The position numbers and the translations under genes are program-made. The notes beneath the pieces were generated by a model. The model did not search any database. It saw only the letters and a program-made list of their open reading frames with translations, and was not told the origin of the DNA. A DNA stretch of 64,000 nt from Phylloscopus collybita (Eukaryota; Chordata; Aves; Passeriformes; Phylloscopidae): assembly GCA_027886175.1 (NCBI GenBank), contig JAJNNQ010000027.1, positions 8,384,001 through 8,448,000 of the forward strand, in the 5' to 3' direction. This document shows, one piece after another, positions 47,191 to 61,600 of the stretch. Numbering within the stretch: position 1 is the stretch's first letter; each line of letters starts with the position of its first letter.

Positions 47191-50100
47191 GGCACACAGG
47201 GCACAGACACCCACTGCTGGCATCCACAGGAGAAGGAAAGCTCTTCCACAAATGTTTTCTCAGAGGAGTTAACAGGATGAGCTGTTGTGGCCAATGTCTG
47301 CCTGTCCTGTGGCAGCCTGGGACTACTGTGCAAGGGGTGTGGCAGTGCAGGTGTCTGTGCCACACATGCAGTTCACAAGGCCATTTGTAACTCCCATCTT
47401 CAGGGGGACAACATCCCACTGCCTGGTGAAGGGTCCTTTGCCCAGATGATTCCGGTCTCTTCCATTCTCTGCTGGCTCACGCAGGGAGGTGCAGGGCAGT
47501 CAGCAGCATCTCCAGGAGCCTGGAAAAAGCCAAGGTGTCAGAGCTGGTATGAAAACACAGCCCAAAGTCCCCCTGTGCTGCTCCTGCAGCCTTGGTCAGC
47601 ATCTCCCGCCCTGCCCTGCCCCAGGTGCTCCACAGCACCACCAAATCCCACAGGTCCTGCTGTGGAGCAGGAACGCAACAGGAAGGGCTGCAGAGCTCTC
47701 AGCACTGCAGACATCTGCTCCAGCAGGGACTCCGAGACCAAGGACCCTGCTGACAAGGGCACCCCCTCAGCACATAGTCCTGGCTGTTGAGAGGAGTGAG
47801 GTCTGTGCCTGGAGGGAGTCATTGGTGCCCACACTGTCAGGAGATGTGTAGCAGCACTCCTGGCACAGCACAGCTGCTGGTGCCTGTGCAGGACCAGACC
47901 ACAGCAGTCCTGCACAGGCAGACAAGGCTCACGCTGAGGTACACCAGCCCCTGAGCATGGGAGGTACAGCCTGTTCAGACACTCCTGCAAGCCCTCCCTG
48001 CAGAACCTTTCTGTCATCTCCCCTCTGCAGCCATGGGCAGGAGAAAAGCATCTGTTCAAGAATTTGCCACCTGGCTGACTCTAAAGATAACAGTTTGAAA
48101 AAGGGCCCTGGTGTAAGCTTCAAGCCACCCTCAAGGCACCAAGGGCTGAGATATGAGACCTTTAGCCAAGGACACATTGCATCCAGTGAGCACATCGGGA
48201 GAAGATGATGATCAGGAGATGGGGATGCAGCATCCATCTCTTCCTGCACCAACACCCTGAGCTTCCACCAGAGCTCTGTGATACCAGCCAGAGCCTGATC
48301 TACTCATGAAACATGCACCAGTCTGCAGAATTCATCTCCTGTCAGCTGTTACTCTAAACAGGAGACAGAAAAAGGGTGAATGGAAAGGCAAATGATCCTG
48401 GACTAGATGTCCATCTACTCCCCAGAGAAAGGGAACTGGACTGTGCTTTGCACAGACCCCTGCACGAATCTGAACAGTCCCAGCTGTTCAGAGGGACAGC
48501 TCCCACATATTTCTCCAGTTCTTTCCCTCACCTGCCATTCCCCCATGTGACTCCACCAATGGGGTCGTTTCCCAAACAGGGAATGTCTGCTGCACTCTTT
48601 ACTATCTGCATTCACTTGTCTGGACAAACACTTCCCTGAGAACCACAAAGCATCATTCTATGCTGCCTCTTCATGGTTCACAAGTTGTGTGCCACACAAT
48701 GTGCACAAATATATTCACCAGAAGGGTTCATACTCATCCCACCCCATGCACAGCTCAGACCACTCATGCACACTGGCTTCTTTTGTCTATTTGTGCCTCA
48801 TTTGTGTGCACACACACATGCTATATTCCGCTCACACATGCACATCAGCTGTCTCATGTGCCAGCCCTGTGCACTTCATGCTCCAAGAAAGACACAGTCT
48901 CCAGTGCATTTTTCTGTTAGCAATCATGGTACAGAAGCACTAACAATGCTCAACACCCTTCCTCCTTGCCAGCCCATTTATTATGAAGATATTTCCACAC
49001 CAGCCAGGTAAGGCTGTTGGCAATGCCACAACTGTGTTTTGTAGCCAGGCCTCCCCACACAGAAGTACTTCCTGTCCCTGCTGCACTGCTGGTGAGGATC
49101 CCTATCAAACACCAGAGTATTTAACACTGTGCACTTCGGGGAGCAGGAGGACCTGCAGGTGGAGGATGGACAAAGCCATCTCTTCCCATGAAAAGGGTAA
49201 AGTAACTTCACAGATGAAATGCAGAGATTGGGGTCCCTGCTCTGGAGCAATGGAGCTGAGGCTGCCTGACCCACAGCAAGACACTCACAAGAACAGCACA
49301 AGTGCAAATGTGCTTTATCACACTTACCTGGATATACAGAAGATAAATACAAGACACGGTGCACTGCTGTCACAAAGAGCACCTCTCCAAATTCTCACAC
49401 TTAGGAGATCTCTGGTTATTTTGGGGAAGGTTACCCAGACCGTGAGACATGTCAATAAACTTAGCAGCATAACCTGTGCCAGAGCAAGAGTTTCAGGTCA
49501 GCACCAAGGGCAAAGTGTGGGAAGAACACACTATCCACCATCTCTGCCTGTCACTCTGAGTACTTTTGCAGGCAACACCTCCGGTTGCATTCAAAATCTG
49601 AGTACAAATGAGCTGTAGCTGGTAAACTCAGCTGCCAGAAAGAGAGTTTTTTAAAAAAGAATCTGTCTGCATGTGGTCTCAGGACAACTGTGTCGGCAGA
49701 ACCTTGGGGAGAAACAGCCACCACCTGCTGAAGTCTTCCATTCTGCCCACCCAGCATCCTCTCCTTGCCATCCAAAAGCAGATCCTTCCACACTGATTTA
49801 TAAAGTCCTGCCAGAAGCCTGAAAAGGCAGCAATGCCAGTGCCAGAGAGTAGTTCTGCAACACTGAAAGCTTTCTGAACATATGGGGAGGCTGCAAGAAA
49901 ATCAGTGTGATGGAGAAAATCCTGGCACCACAACTAATGTCAGCATCCAGGGTCTCCAGCCGAGCTGGCACATGAAGGCAGCACATTCCCAATGCCTCCA
50001 GTATGCAGCACTCAGGGCACACAGCTGGCAGAAAGCACCAACACTGGCTCTGTGACAGCAGCAGGAGCCACCTTCATTCCCCTCATCTCACCATTTCACA

Positions 50101-53100
50101 CACCTTAGTGGCATCTGATTTCCACCACGACACAGCTACCCCAGCCACACACTGCAGACAGGCCTGTGCACACAGAAATGGCACTGCTCCTTGTTCAGAA
50201 ATGGACACTGGGCCTTCTCTGCCAGCCTGAGCAGAGTTACAGAACATCAGTGGAAGCAGCACAATCCCAAACAGCATCAAAAAACTAGTAACAATAACAG
50301 TTTAAGTGCACACACTAAGGTAAGGCAGGAAAGAGGAAGAGAGGGCAGAAGATGCTGCAGTGGGAGAGCTCCACTTGAGCAGAGCTGTTCCCTGGCTGGC
50401 AGACAAGCTGGCCCACAGTTCCCAAGGCAACTTGTTCAGTCCTGTTGCATCTGAGCACTCCACGGAGCAGATTCTGCCACGGAGAGTCCTGCTGAGCACC
50501 CATGGGCTGGGCTGCGTTGCTGTGGGAAACACAACCTTATATATAGTCTCAGCTATTGTGCTGTTTTTTTATATTTAACAGATTTCTCATCTGAGCTAAT
50601 GCAGTTTGCTGGTCTCACGTGTCCCAAGTTCAGCTCCTCTCAGCTGAGCTGTCTGCATGCTCCTCCTATGGGCAGCAATGCAGGTGCTGTAACCAGAGTT
50701 GCCTCATCCAGGTCCCAGACATCAAAGCCCAACTACAGAACCTGTGGTGACCTCCAGTCCCCTGCACCGCAAAATGCAGGCCCAGAGACACATCTGAGCC
50801 ATCATTTCCACAAACCAGATCCTTCTTCTCCAGTGAGAAATTCTCAGCCTGTGTCTCTTCTGTGACAGCTTCAGAGTCACGTCTCTCCTCAGTGTGCAGA
50901 ACCATCTTTCCAGTCCTCACATCACAGACCTCCTACAGAGGCTGCAAAGCCAAGAGCCCCAAGCCCCACTCATGCCCTTGCAGCAGCAGGAATCAAGATG
51001 CCCCAGAAGGTCCCACGCACAGGAGCCAGGACTAGCACAACATTTATCTCCCTGTGTCATTGAAAACCTTTCACCAAGCTGGAAGTGCCCCTTCTCTCTG
51101 CCACGAGTGAGCAGCGGAGCCGTAAATAAGCAGTGGGAGCTGCTGCTGCAGCCAGCCCAGCCCACAGCAGCACACATGCACCCACATGGCAGCCTGCCCA
51201 GCACTCACCACACCAAGCAGCTTTCCATGCAGAGTGTGAAGCACCAGACCCTCACACCGCCCCAGGCCCAGGATGATGTCCCCTCTCCTGCTGCTCTGCC
51301 ATCCCTGCTTCCAATTATCAGCACAGTTCCCCCCTCCCCTGCCCAGCAGAGCTCGTGCAGTTTGTTGGTGTGCATTTGGCACAGCTATACTGTACATCAT
51401 GTTGACAGTAGAAATTACATCCTGAGCTTATGTTTTACACTGTGCTCTGTCAGAACTCACCGCAGCCCAGTGATCAGAACAAATTGAATAGCATCCCGTC
51501 CATGTCAATATTTATTTCATTTTACAAATGCAGGCTGATGCAGGAGAAAGTAGGCAGGGGGAGGGGGAAGACATGGGCAGGCAAGAGCACACCAGGATAG
51601 CACTGCCCAGTACAACACAGTCCTACATTACTGCCCAACAGAGCAGGGCAAGGCAGTGGCCCAGAGAGGGTTGTCCCATCCAGGAGCTCATGCAGTGCTC
51701 CCATGCACATAGCTCAACTGGAAGGGATGGCACATAAGTACTGCTCTCTGAGACAAGCCGCAATAATTGGTAGAAAAAGCAGAACTGCCCACCAGGTACC
51801 AGAAGATGCAAAGGCAGGGAAAGAGAGCCCTCTCTCCTCAACCCCAGCCTACAGCCTCAGCAAACAGGAGCTTTTTTTTGTCCTGTTTTGGTTCCTCACT
51901 CCTCCCAGCAGAGTGGCACCTGCTACCAGCACAAGCATCAGGACTGCTCCAGCTGTTCAGAACAGCCATGAGGATGCTACAAAGGCTGCTGAGGAGCAAG
52001 GCAAGAGCAAGGCACTGCTTGCACCACCCTCTAGAATGCAGAGCCACAGCATGAATACCAAGCACAAGAGAGGAGCTCCTTAAAGGCTGGGCTTTCTTCT
52101 GCTTGACCACAGCCCTTACACACCCCAGAGGACACAGAGAAACGAAAGCTGCTGGTCAGAGACAACACCTGTGTCCTGACACCCATGGTCCTCTTGCTGC
52201 TGGATTAGCTGCCTACAGAATGACTTCAAACTGGGAGCAGCCCTGACACAGCTCCAGCCTTGCTACCCAGCAAAGCCAAGGAAGGAGCAGACAGCAGCAC
52301 AAGCAGGGACAGTCCTCAGGGTGGGGACAGCAGTGGCTGCCAGCGCCTGAACACAGAATCCCGACCCCATGGCTGAAAACTGGAGCTTGCGGATTCTCAT
52401 GCTGCCAGAGAGCTGCTCCTCACAATGTGCTCTCCCAAGGGCAGATCATGCAGGGACAAAGGGGGCATGAGAAGAGCTGTGGTGTGCCCGCATATCTCTC
52501 ATCAGTCACGAGGAAGCCACACAGTTCCAGCACAGTTCTGCCAGCTTTGCACTGACCAGAGCTGCCTCACAGGGAGGCTGCAGAGAAGAGCATGGGGAGG
52601 TATAAAAGGCAGGTTGGAGATGCAGACAGAGCACAGTCACAGATCTGTCAATGGTTTGCAGCTCTGCTTCCAACAGGCAGGACTACAGCACCTTTGGAGA
52701 CAACCCAGGACAGGAAGTCAGATGGACAGAAGCTCCTACTTGACTCCCAGCAACCAGCCATAAGTGCCTCACTGTTAGAGCAGCAAGAAGAGCCTAAGTT
52801 TCACACCAGCTTGTTCCCAGAACTAAAAGACTATCTGGAGACCCTTTCTAAAGAGTGGAGCCAACCTCCAGCACCAACCAGCCCCCTCCATTCTCTGCCC
52901 AGCTCTTTCTGACCCCACTGTCCCTTTACCTGAGAGCTCAGAGGGTGTGTGCTGGCTCCAGCACCATCAGCTGTGTCACCTCATGGGAACAGCTGAAGCC
53001 ACGTGCAAGCACAAGAGCAGCTCTGGGGGTCAAATTAGTTCCAGCTCAGTTTGCATCCATGGGGTGCCCACCTGCCTCACATCTGGGAGTGTGGGCAGCA

Positions 53101-55639
53101 GATGAGCCCAGCCTCAGACAGCCCTGGCGGGGAGATGGGGCAGGAAAAAGCTGCAATTGCTCCAACAGCAATGCTTCACCAGCACTGCCTACAGTGCAGC
53201 ACGGGGGCTGTGACCACATCTCCTCCTGTTAAACAGGATTCAAATCCACTTAATGCTCCCCTCCCTGGGAAAAGGAACAGGCTGGCTAGAGCACACTCCC
53301 TGGATGTGTTGTACGGAGGAAATACAAGCAGGGCAAGGCTGCTGCAAAGCTTTAAGATGGTTCATAATCTCCAGGCCTAGGGCTAAAACATGAGCTCAGG
53401 CTCTCTGGAGCTCACTTTCTCTACTGGATATTGTAAGACAAGATGAGGCAAAGATACTTTTATTTTCCCCTTTTATAAACTTTTCCTCAAAATATAGAGA
53501 CGAGAGATGAGGCAATCTTGCCAGACATAAAATACTGTCAACTCCAGGCCAGGCAGGTGTATCACAATCAAGCTTCCACACACTGTCTTTTGACAAAACA
53601 TGTCAGACTACACCAAGCCTGGACCACTGCACCTTGGTCAAGCACCCACCCACATCCCCACAACATCCCACAGCTCCTCTCTAGCATTCAAGAGGCTCCC
53701 CAGGACTACCCCTTTGGGCTGGACAATGGAATGCTCAGGGCATTGAGCCCTCTGCCTCACAGGGAATACTCAGCAGTTTTAGAACAGCAGGGACCAGCAA
53801 CACAGCCTGGCTGCAGCCCCCACAAACCAGTGTTCTTGACTGGAAAACATGAACACACATCACTAATTCTGTAAGGGATGGCAGCACCGCTGAAAGAAAA
53901 GGTGTGCGATGCCCATTCACATCAAGACAGATGATGATTACAGCCAGTGCACTGCAAGTTCCCATTGCACAGCAGATCCCATCAGTGCCATTTAAATCTC
54001 TATGTTCAGATGAAACTGGACAAAGTAGCAGAATTCTGGTGCCACAAGAGCGTCTGGAAGCTAGACAGGTTTTTGCCACTGCAAGCTCTGGAACCCTCAA
54101 TGCACCTTCTGATGAAATGAATCCTGCAGAAGGCAGGCTCTAACTCAGTGTCCTTTCCAGAATACCACCAAATTTTGCCAATCAAGTGAGAGATGGCAAG
54201 AGATATTAATGTGGAGAGCACATATCATCACACTGTGTACAAATGCTGGAGGATCAGTGGCAAAAGGATTCAGAACTGTAGAGGCTTTTGAAGTAAGACA
54301 TTTAAATTACTTTTATCCTTAATTACACAGTGAAAGGGTCACATAAGCAGTTACTGGACAAGCATGTCCCAAATGCAGGTCCAGACTGTGCAACATTGCT
54401 ATGCATTGCTACATTTGGGAGCAATCTGCCTTTCAGCAAGTCTTCAGCCCTGATACAGAGCACAGAACACAGACAGACAAAATCAAGTTCTCTCTCTGAT
54501 GTCACCCTCAGCTTTGACAACAGGGCAGAAAACCCCTTATCCATAGTAAAAGTTTAGTTATGCTTATTCTTGAAGTAAATCTCTAGGTTTCCTCTTTCTG
54601 CTTCCTTGGAACTATTCTCCCAGCAAGCAACTCCTTCATCTGCCTTTCTTCTCAGATAAACTTGCACACAGTTGAAAAAAGCTGGTTTTGCAGAGGCATG
54701 TGTACCTACACAATGCTCAGGTCTGTATAACTAAACATGCCTCTTTCCCCCTTCTTTTTAAGTTGCATTAAGTTTAATTATTGTCCCCTTTGATGGTGCC
54801 TTGAGAAATTATAATAGAAAAATGAAGCAACTGCCAGAGCAGGAGCTATTCACAACCTTTTGACTTCTCATGTTCAGTCACTTTCTGCTATCAGACACAC
54901 TGTGAGGAACAGCATTTGTTAAAGCTCTCACACAAGCATTGTTTGGAAAGAAGTATTTTCAAAGTTCAGGAGATTTTTTTTTTCCCCTCCAAATCTTCTC
55001 TAGTCCAAAGTTTCAAAGAAATTTTAATTGCAAAGAAAATCTCAACATTTGCCCTAGGGAAGAGGTTTTTACAGCCATAACGGTCTCGCTCTGCAGCAAT
55101 TCTTATCCAAATATGGAATTTTCATGCCTTGTCTACGTGAATACAATACTTTTAACTAGTCTTTAAAAACAGTCTCGGAAAGGAGGTGGAAGCAGCCACC
55201 ACAGCATCTCTGTCACAACTTCTGAGATAGACAGAGCTCCTCCTGCTCTGGTGATAGAGCTCTGGAGCTCAGACCAAGTCTTTAATTTTAGGATCTGGAC
55301 AGAGAGCTGTATCTGAAAGTCATTCCCTTACAAACACCCTGTATAAAGTCAGAAGTTGCCTTCCTAAAAGAGCTGTACCTCTTATGCCCCAGCACCTCCT
55401 GAGGAGCCTGAAGGCTCTTGTGCAGTGGGGCAGAGAACCCTCATCAGCCTCCATTGCCAGAGATACACCTCTGGCACAGCCCAAGGATGCACAGGGACCA
55501 CCATCACTCCCCCTCCTTGCCTCCTCCTGCCACTTCTTTGGGCCCTGAACACCTGCAAAAGTCACAAGAAAGGAAAGGCATGAGCCCAAAACAGGGCTGA
55601 TGGAATCAAAGCTGATGGACCAGACAACGGGCCATTTGG

Positions 55640-55830
55640 ATAGGAATTAAAGGACAAAGTAAAATAAAAAAAGGCACAAAATGGAATTCTTCTGCTTTGA
55701 CAAATGTGGAGGGAATTGGGTTCTTTTAAGCCAATGTTTGGCAGATGCATGAATTATTTATCATTAAATATTGTGTGATTAAATGGAAAATTGAAGATGT
55801 TCATAGCTCTGTCTGCAACTTTCTACCTCT
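55640..55830. promoter_or_regulatory. Candidate conserved non-coding element in the 5' flank
   Basis: AT-rich unique sequence with GCATGAATTATTTATCATTA and ATATTGTGTGATTAAATGG. Edges are sharp against neighbouring GC-richer DNA. Confidence 0.3.
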
Positions 55831-58029
55831 TGTGAAAGACTCCCCAAATTCCTACACAGAATAACAAGTGGGTATTATACTGAGTCAGAAAGGTTCAAAG
55901 AAACCTCCTTCGATTTGCTTCTCCAGGTTCAAGGTCATGTTCAGACTCAGTCCTCTGGTGAAACAAATAATATGGCAAGCACACATCACTTTTGGGAAGG
56001 TCTCTTGCTGCTGCTCACTCTTCTTCCCTATATATCTTAATCCTCTTAGCAATTTTGTCCTTGGAAATCCCTCAGTCTTCATGACAGGAGATCTGCAACT
56101 CCTCTTTACAGAATGCATGAGACCGAGGAAGTCCCTTCCCCTGACAGCACACTGTCATTTTGAGACTAAGACCAGGCCCCACAGGATCCTCCACAATGAA
56201 GCTGAGAGGTTGTGAGGGAGGACAACAGAGCAGCAAAAAATCAGGACAAGACCTGGGGGCTGTACCTGCAGTTTTCACAGTACTTTTCTGCAGTGTAACA
56301 AGACCATCTGGTTGAGAACAGCCCAGATTAGAAGCCTGTATCAGCTTTCTACTGCAGATACCTCTTCAGGTGCTTTTGGCCCAAACTAAGCAGCTTCCTC
56401 AGCACCTCAGGACAAGCCTGCAGCAATAAACAGCTGTTAGAAAGGTGGAAGAACGAGTGTAATTAGTCTCCTTAATGCCAATTTCAGCCTGATCTCTCAC
56501 ACTTAAGAAAACTGTTACAACAATTTTCTTTTTTTCAGAGGAGCTCATTAAATAAAAATTAGAAACAAGATAGCATAATAGGTAAGAAAATTGTTTCTGC
56601 AACATCCTGCTAAAATCCAACACCGTCCTACAGACAGGCTTTTCTGGTTTGGAAGAAGATGTTCCAAACCCTCCTGCTCTCCAGGAATCCCTAAGCACCA
56701 GGAAGAAAAGAAGGAATCTGGGTACCACAGGAATTTAGGAACCTGAAGCGAAATGGTGCACAGCCTCATCCCCCAAAGAGGAAGCAAACATGCTTTGCTA
56801 AGATGCAGCACTGTGCAGAACACTCCACCACGGCTGGCAGAAACCCCTGGCAGTTGAGTCTCCAACACAGGTAGTACATTCTGGCCAAGTCTGTTTGAAA
56901 GTCAACATCTCCAAGATTAAGACAGCAAGGAGAGGGGCTGCCCAGATGATCAGAGCTCTCCTATGTCCCTTCCTGGGTCCCTGAGGCAGCACAAACAGGT
57001 CAGCAGTGAGCAGTGTTCTCGAGAACAAGCACCAGGGCATGGCAGCCCCACAGGAGCCTCTGGATGGCAGACCCTCTGGATGGCAGCCAAGCCCATCTCC
57101 CCCTCAAAAAGCTACCAGGAGAGACCAGAGCCTCTTGCTGGGCCAGGGACCTAAGCCCTGGAGCAGATGTGCCAGGAATCCTCAAAGTGCAGTGTTTGCC
57201 CACAGGCTGCAGATAACAGCCTTCTGCAAAATAAAGGACTAACCTCCTTGTAAGCAACTTGCAGACAGCAGCAACAGGCTAAATTTTGCATTCAACCATT
57301 AATGATTGATGCATTATTTATTTGGAATCGTTTGGTTCATTCTACTAATCACATCACTACTACCAGCTCCTGACAATGAAGAGTGCTTACAGTCATGTCC
57401 CAGGAGTCAGTCGCTGCCCAGAGCAACTCAAACCACCGCTCGGTGGCCTCAGGGCTATTTCACCTCCCCAGGAAAACAGCCAGGCTTTGCCAAAAGCTGC
57501 TCACTGCCCTGCAGACACCACAAGCTACATACCCTCTGATGGCCAGCATCTGGCACTCCTGCACACTGCCCCGTGTCCAGAGGGAGCTGCTGAAACCAGC
57601 TGCTCTCCAACAAGGGCTCACTTGCAGTCAGAAGAAACTGGCACCACACTCACGCTTCTCCTGCCCTGAGCCCTTCTGGCACTTTGAGCCCAGCCTCCTG
57701 TTGTGGTTTAACTGCAGAACAAGGGAACCACTATAAGTTTCTATAAACTTTCAGAGCCAAATTCACATGCCAATGGCCCAACTTGGGCCCCACCAAGAAG
57801 CCCTCCTTGCAAGGGCAAACAGCCCCATAAAGAGAACTTATGTGGAAACCAGACACCCCCGGGGCAGAGCAGCCGTGCCACAGCCCAGAGCATCCCAATT
57901 GTGTCCCCTACCAGTCACCCCCGTGCCATCAACTTTGCAGCAGAGGGCATAGACACTTTTCCCCAGAGGAACAGGTCCTTTGGGAATGGACCAAGTCAGG
58001 ATAGGAGCTCTGGAGACAGGGACAGAGAG

Positions 58030-58610
58030 GCCACGTGTCCCAGATTACTTGCATGCAAATGAAGAAGTATTTTAGCATGCAGACTGGTAGAATCAAAATT
58101 TTATATCCTTCCATGCCCGCTAAATTCTGTTCACAAAGACCAAGAAAAAAAAAAAAGGAAGTAAAAGCCTTAATAAATGCTGGAAGAGCAGGGAGCTCAC
58201 ACCAGCTCCCAGCCCAGCGTAGCTCAGGGATTATCTAGGCAATAGTTTATTTTTCTCTCCAGTATCATTTTCCCAGCTTGATCTCTACTGTCGCAGTATG
58301 ATGGTTTCACCCCATTAGCCTTGCTTAAAAAAGTGATCCCAGGACTGTGAGTGTTATTGCCCACATAAATCAGGAGGCTTTGAATATGGAGCACCTTTAA
58401 ATAAACAGCTGATGGAAGTGAAGTTCCGGGATCATTATTAATAGCTTTTCATTTCTGTGTCCGCTGTGCTGTGACATTCTTTCCCAGCAGAAAGCCTCCG
58501 CTTCCTATCCCCAGTACATCTGATCCCTTGAGTCCTCCAGTCAGAATGAATGACTGTACCTTTGTGTTAATTGCATCGCCCGTTCCACAAACGGAATACT
58601 AATATTAACT
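58030..58610. promoter_or_regulatory. Candidate upstream conserved element with E-box and octamer
   Basis: The block starts with an E-box (CACGTG, 58033-58038) followed by a perfect octamer ATGCAAAT at 58053-58060. Further on are CCTTTAAATAAACAGCTGATGG, GGATCATTATTAATAGC and TTAATTGCATCGCCCG. It is unique, non-repetitive and non-coding. The block lies about 11 kb upstream of the start codon and may be a distal enhancer or lie in the first intron. Confidence 0.4.
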
Positions 58611-61600
58611 AGCAAGAGGAGGAAAGCTTGCAGACCAAGAGTGATGGGACAGTTTAGAGAGGGACACACCAGTCCCACTGCCTTTTCCAGGGCTGGTCCT
58701 TCTTCCTTCCCTCGAGGAAGGGCAGATCCTGGATCTTCCAACATACACCAGTAAATACTGCAACAGGTGACGAGGTCCTGTTCCATTTCTGTCCTGTCTG
58801 AAGTGCCTTGTACTGGACAGACACCAATTTTCTCTGCTCTGCCAGCAATATTACATCTCTCACAAGCCCCCTGTAAGCAGAGTGATGCCACTCTCCACAC
58901 TCCAATCAGCTTCAGGATGAGTCCAAAGCAATACATACCCTTGGAGAAGCAGACCCCACAGAACTGCAGGTACTGTTCAAAAAATCTCACCTGGCCAGAT
59001 CCAGTTTGTTTTTCTCCAACACAACTTGTCCAGGGAGAAATCACTCTCCCCTCCATGTTCAGCTATCAGGGACTCTCTGGAGTGCTGCAGGAAGGTGCAC
59101 AGCAACAAGGGCCAGACCTAAGGGCAGCAGCAGCTAACACCACCCACTTCCCTCTTGCAGGGAGGTGAGCCTGGGACAGGACTAGACATCTCATCAAGAG
59201 GGATCTTGGCCACCAGCTCTGGGAGATGCTGGCTTTGCTCTCTGCTGCCAGTACTGACACAGCTGCTCCCAGGTAGAATTCCCAAAATCTTCACGTGCAG
59301 CACCTAGAACTGCCAACCCCAATGCATCCACAAATGACATCTTCTCCCAGGTCTGTGGCTCAGAAGAGAGACTAAGTTTCTCTTCAGAAAGTGTGGTCAG
59401 GCTCTCTGAGGCACTTTGCCTGAAGAAAGAAGGAGATGGTCCTGTTGACAGCCAGCTCCAACAAAGTGACCAATGTAAGTTCTGGCAAAAAGGCTCCAGA
59501 GTGGATCATGGTGCCCAGGAAAAGGCTGGAATGGGTGTTACAGCCCCACTGCTCTTTACTGCAGAGACAAGAACAGAGGGTCCTGCTGCTACAGCCCACC
59601 CCCATCTCCTTCTACTGTTCTTGAGTCATGATGCTGCCTACAGGTCATGCTGCTCAAAGAGAAATCACAGGGGAAGCAAATATCCCAAAACAGCCTGTTG
59701 CTGTTTGTAGGGACAGACTTTGCAACAGACATTTGCTGCATATAAACTTAAAGGGCTGCAAAGAGCAGCAAACCACAGGAACAGGTGATGGCTTTTGATT
59801 TTACTGCTTGCTCTTTTCCCATATCCAGCTCTCAGCAAGGAGATTCGGGACACAGGCATAAATAATAAAAGGTTCACCTATGAGAGAGCTGAAGTGGAAG
59901 CATCAGAAAACTGGAGTGTGGCTGAACAAGGCTGAAAGAGACCACTACACACAGGATGTACATTCCTTGGAGGATTTTAAGCAGGACAAAAAATGTTAAA
60001 TGTGTTTCCTGATATCAGAGCCCTTTGCTATCTACAGTCTGAATCGTGATGGACTAACACAGCAGAGATACACCCTTATGACAAGACAAGTCAGTGGGTC
60101 TCTGGATATGATTCTGTAACATACAGTACCAGCCTTCCCTCTGCAAGAAACTCTGACCACTTTGTCAAGTGAAGAAAAATATTTGATTCCTCCTCCACCA
60201 CCCCCCAGTGCTGTATTTGCAGAGTGTGAACCAGCATCCAACAGCCACGCAGGGCCTTCAAGCACAGGAAATATAGTGGGTATCACATATGCAAAGCTCA
60301 GTGCATCACTAGAAACACTGCTTTCCAACCGCCAGACTTCAGCATCCCATTGAAGCATCACCTCTCAGCAGAGGCCAAATGTGCAAATTGCAGTTGAAAG
60401 GGAGAACATTTCTGAAAGCTCGAAGCACGTGAACACAGCAGACTGGAACAGAATCTGCAAGTAGCTTCACTTTAATGTCACTACCAAACCAACAGCACAA
60501 TGAGGAAGGGACAGACTGGGAGCCCTGGGAACAACCACTCTGCTCAGCACAACTGATAAAGGGAGATTAATCATTCATTTCCTCCATCAGGCACAGGAGT
60601 TGAGGGCTTTGGTGTAAAACTCCATCAAACAAGACGAGCGTCTTCCCTTCTGACATTCCTGGATGGACAGAGGACACAGCATGAGGTTTTGTAGAGGCCT
60701 TATTTCACAATCCAGCCCTTTGCCTCTGACACTCCTGGAAACAGGGAGACTGTCAGAATCTTCTCAACCCAGCACGCAGGCTTTGAAGGGTCTTTCCTCA
60801 TGTATCTGCACAAAGCAGAGACCTTGGGGCCTTGTATGTAGGTTCTAATGTTATTATTATCAAAGGAATAAAGAGGGCCATGGTGAAGTAAGAGGCAGCA
60901 AAGCAGCCCAGGCAACAAAGGGAGAAAGAAAGAGACAGATTTCAGTAGCAACAGGGAGGACAGAAAAGCAAATGGACAAAGTGCATGTGAAAGAATAGAG
61001 TGAAGGAGATATACATACACGTGAGCAAGCAGGATTGTGCTGGAACACGTGAGTGTGAGCATGCAGGAGAGGGCACAGACACTCACACAGGCAGGTGCAG
61101 CCATTTGCAGCTCCGAGTCCTCCTGCCCCACCCCAGGCTGGCAGCCTGGCACAGCTTCAGCAAGGGATCTCCCTGAGAACACCCAGGGCACAAAGCAGGA
61201 CTCCCCTGACCCAACCCTCTCCGTTCAGTACAGCTGGCACTCTGACAGTGAAAGATCCTCACAACCAAAGAAATGGTGAGATGCTGGCTCTGAGCACCCT
61301 CCACCCTCCCTAAAGCAGTTCCGTGCTTGAGAGAGGGAGAACTGGCAGGACACTGTACAGACACAGCCACTCCTGTGTGGTTTTCCCCAGCTTTGTCACC
61401 CTCACACACGTTGACCCTTTGTATCCTGCTCTGTCACTATACTGCAGAGCCTTGCTTGCACTCTGGGCTCTTCACTTCTCCCTTTATACTCCTTTTTAGC
61501 TCCTTTGATGAGCTTTCCAGTCAGAACCCACCCACACAGCCCCAAATCCCCAGTCCAGAGCCCACCATGCCAAATCCATGCAGTCACTTGCAAATGTGCT

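Noticed and set aside
48660..48870. CA-rich stretch resembling a decayed microsatellite
   Set aside because: Repeats are short and irregular (CACACACACATGC), below what I would call a repeat.
50531..50545. TATATATA-like promoter box in the 5' flank
   Set aside because: A single AT word without a CpG island, initiator or downstream exon is not enough to call a promoter.
57699..57716. TGTTGTGGTTTAAC, the reverse of a songbird LTR end
   Set aside because: Only 14 bases match and the following sequence does not continue into the LTR, so it was not called as an element.
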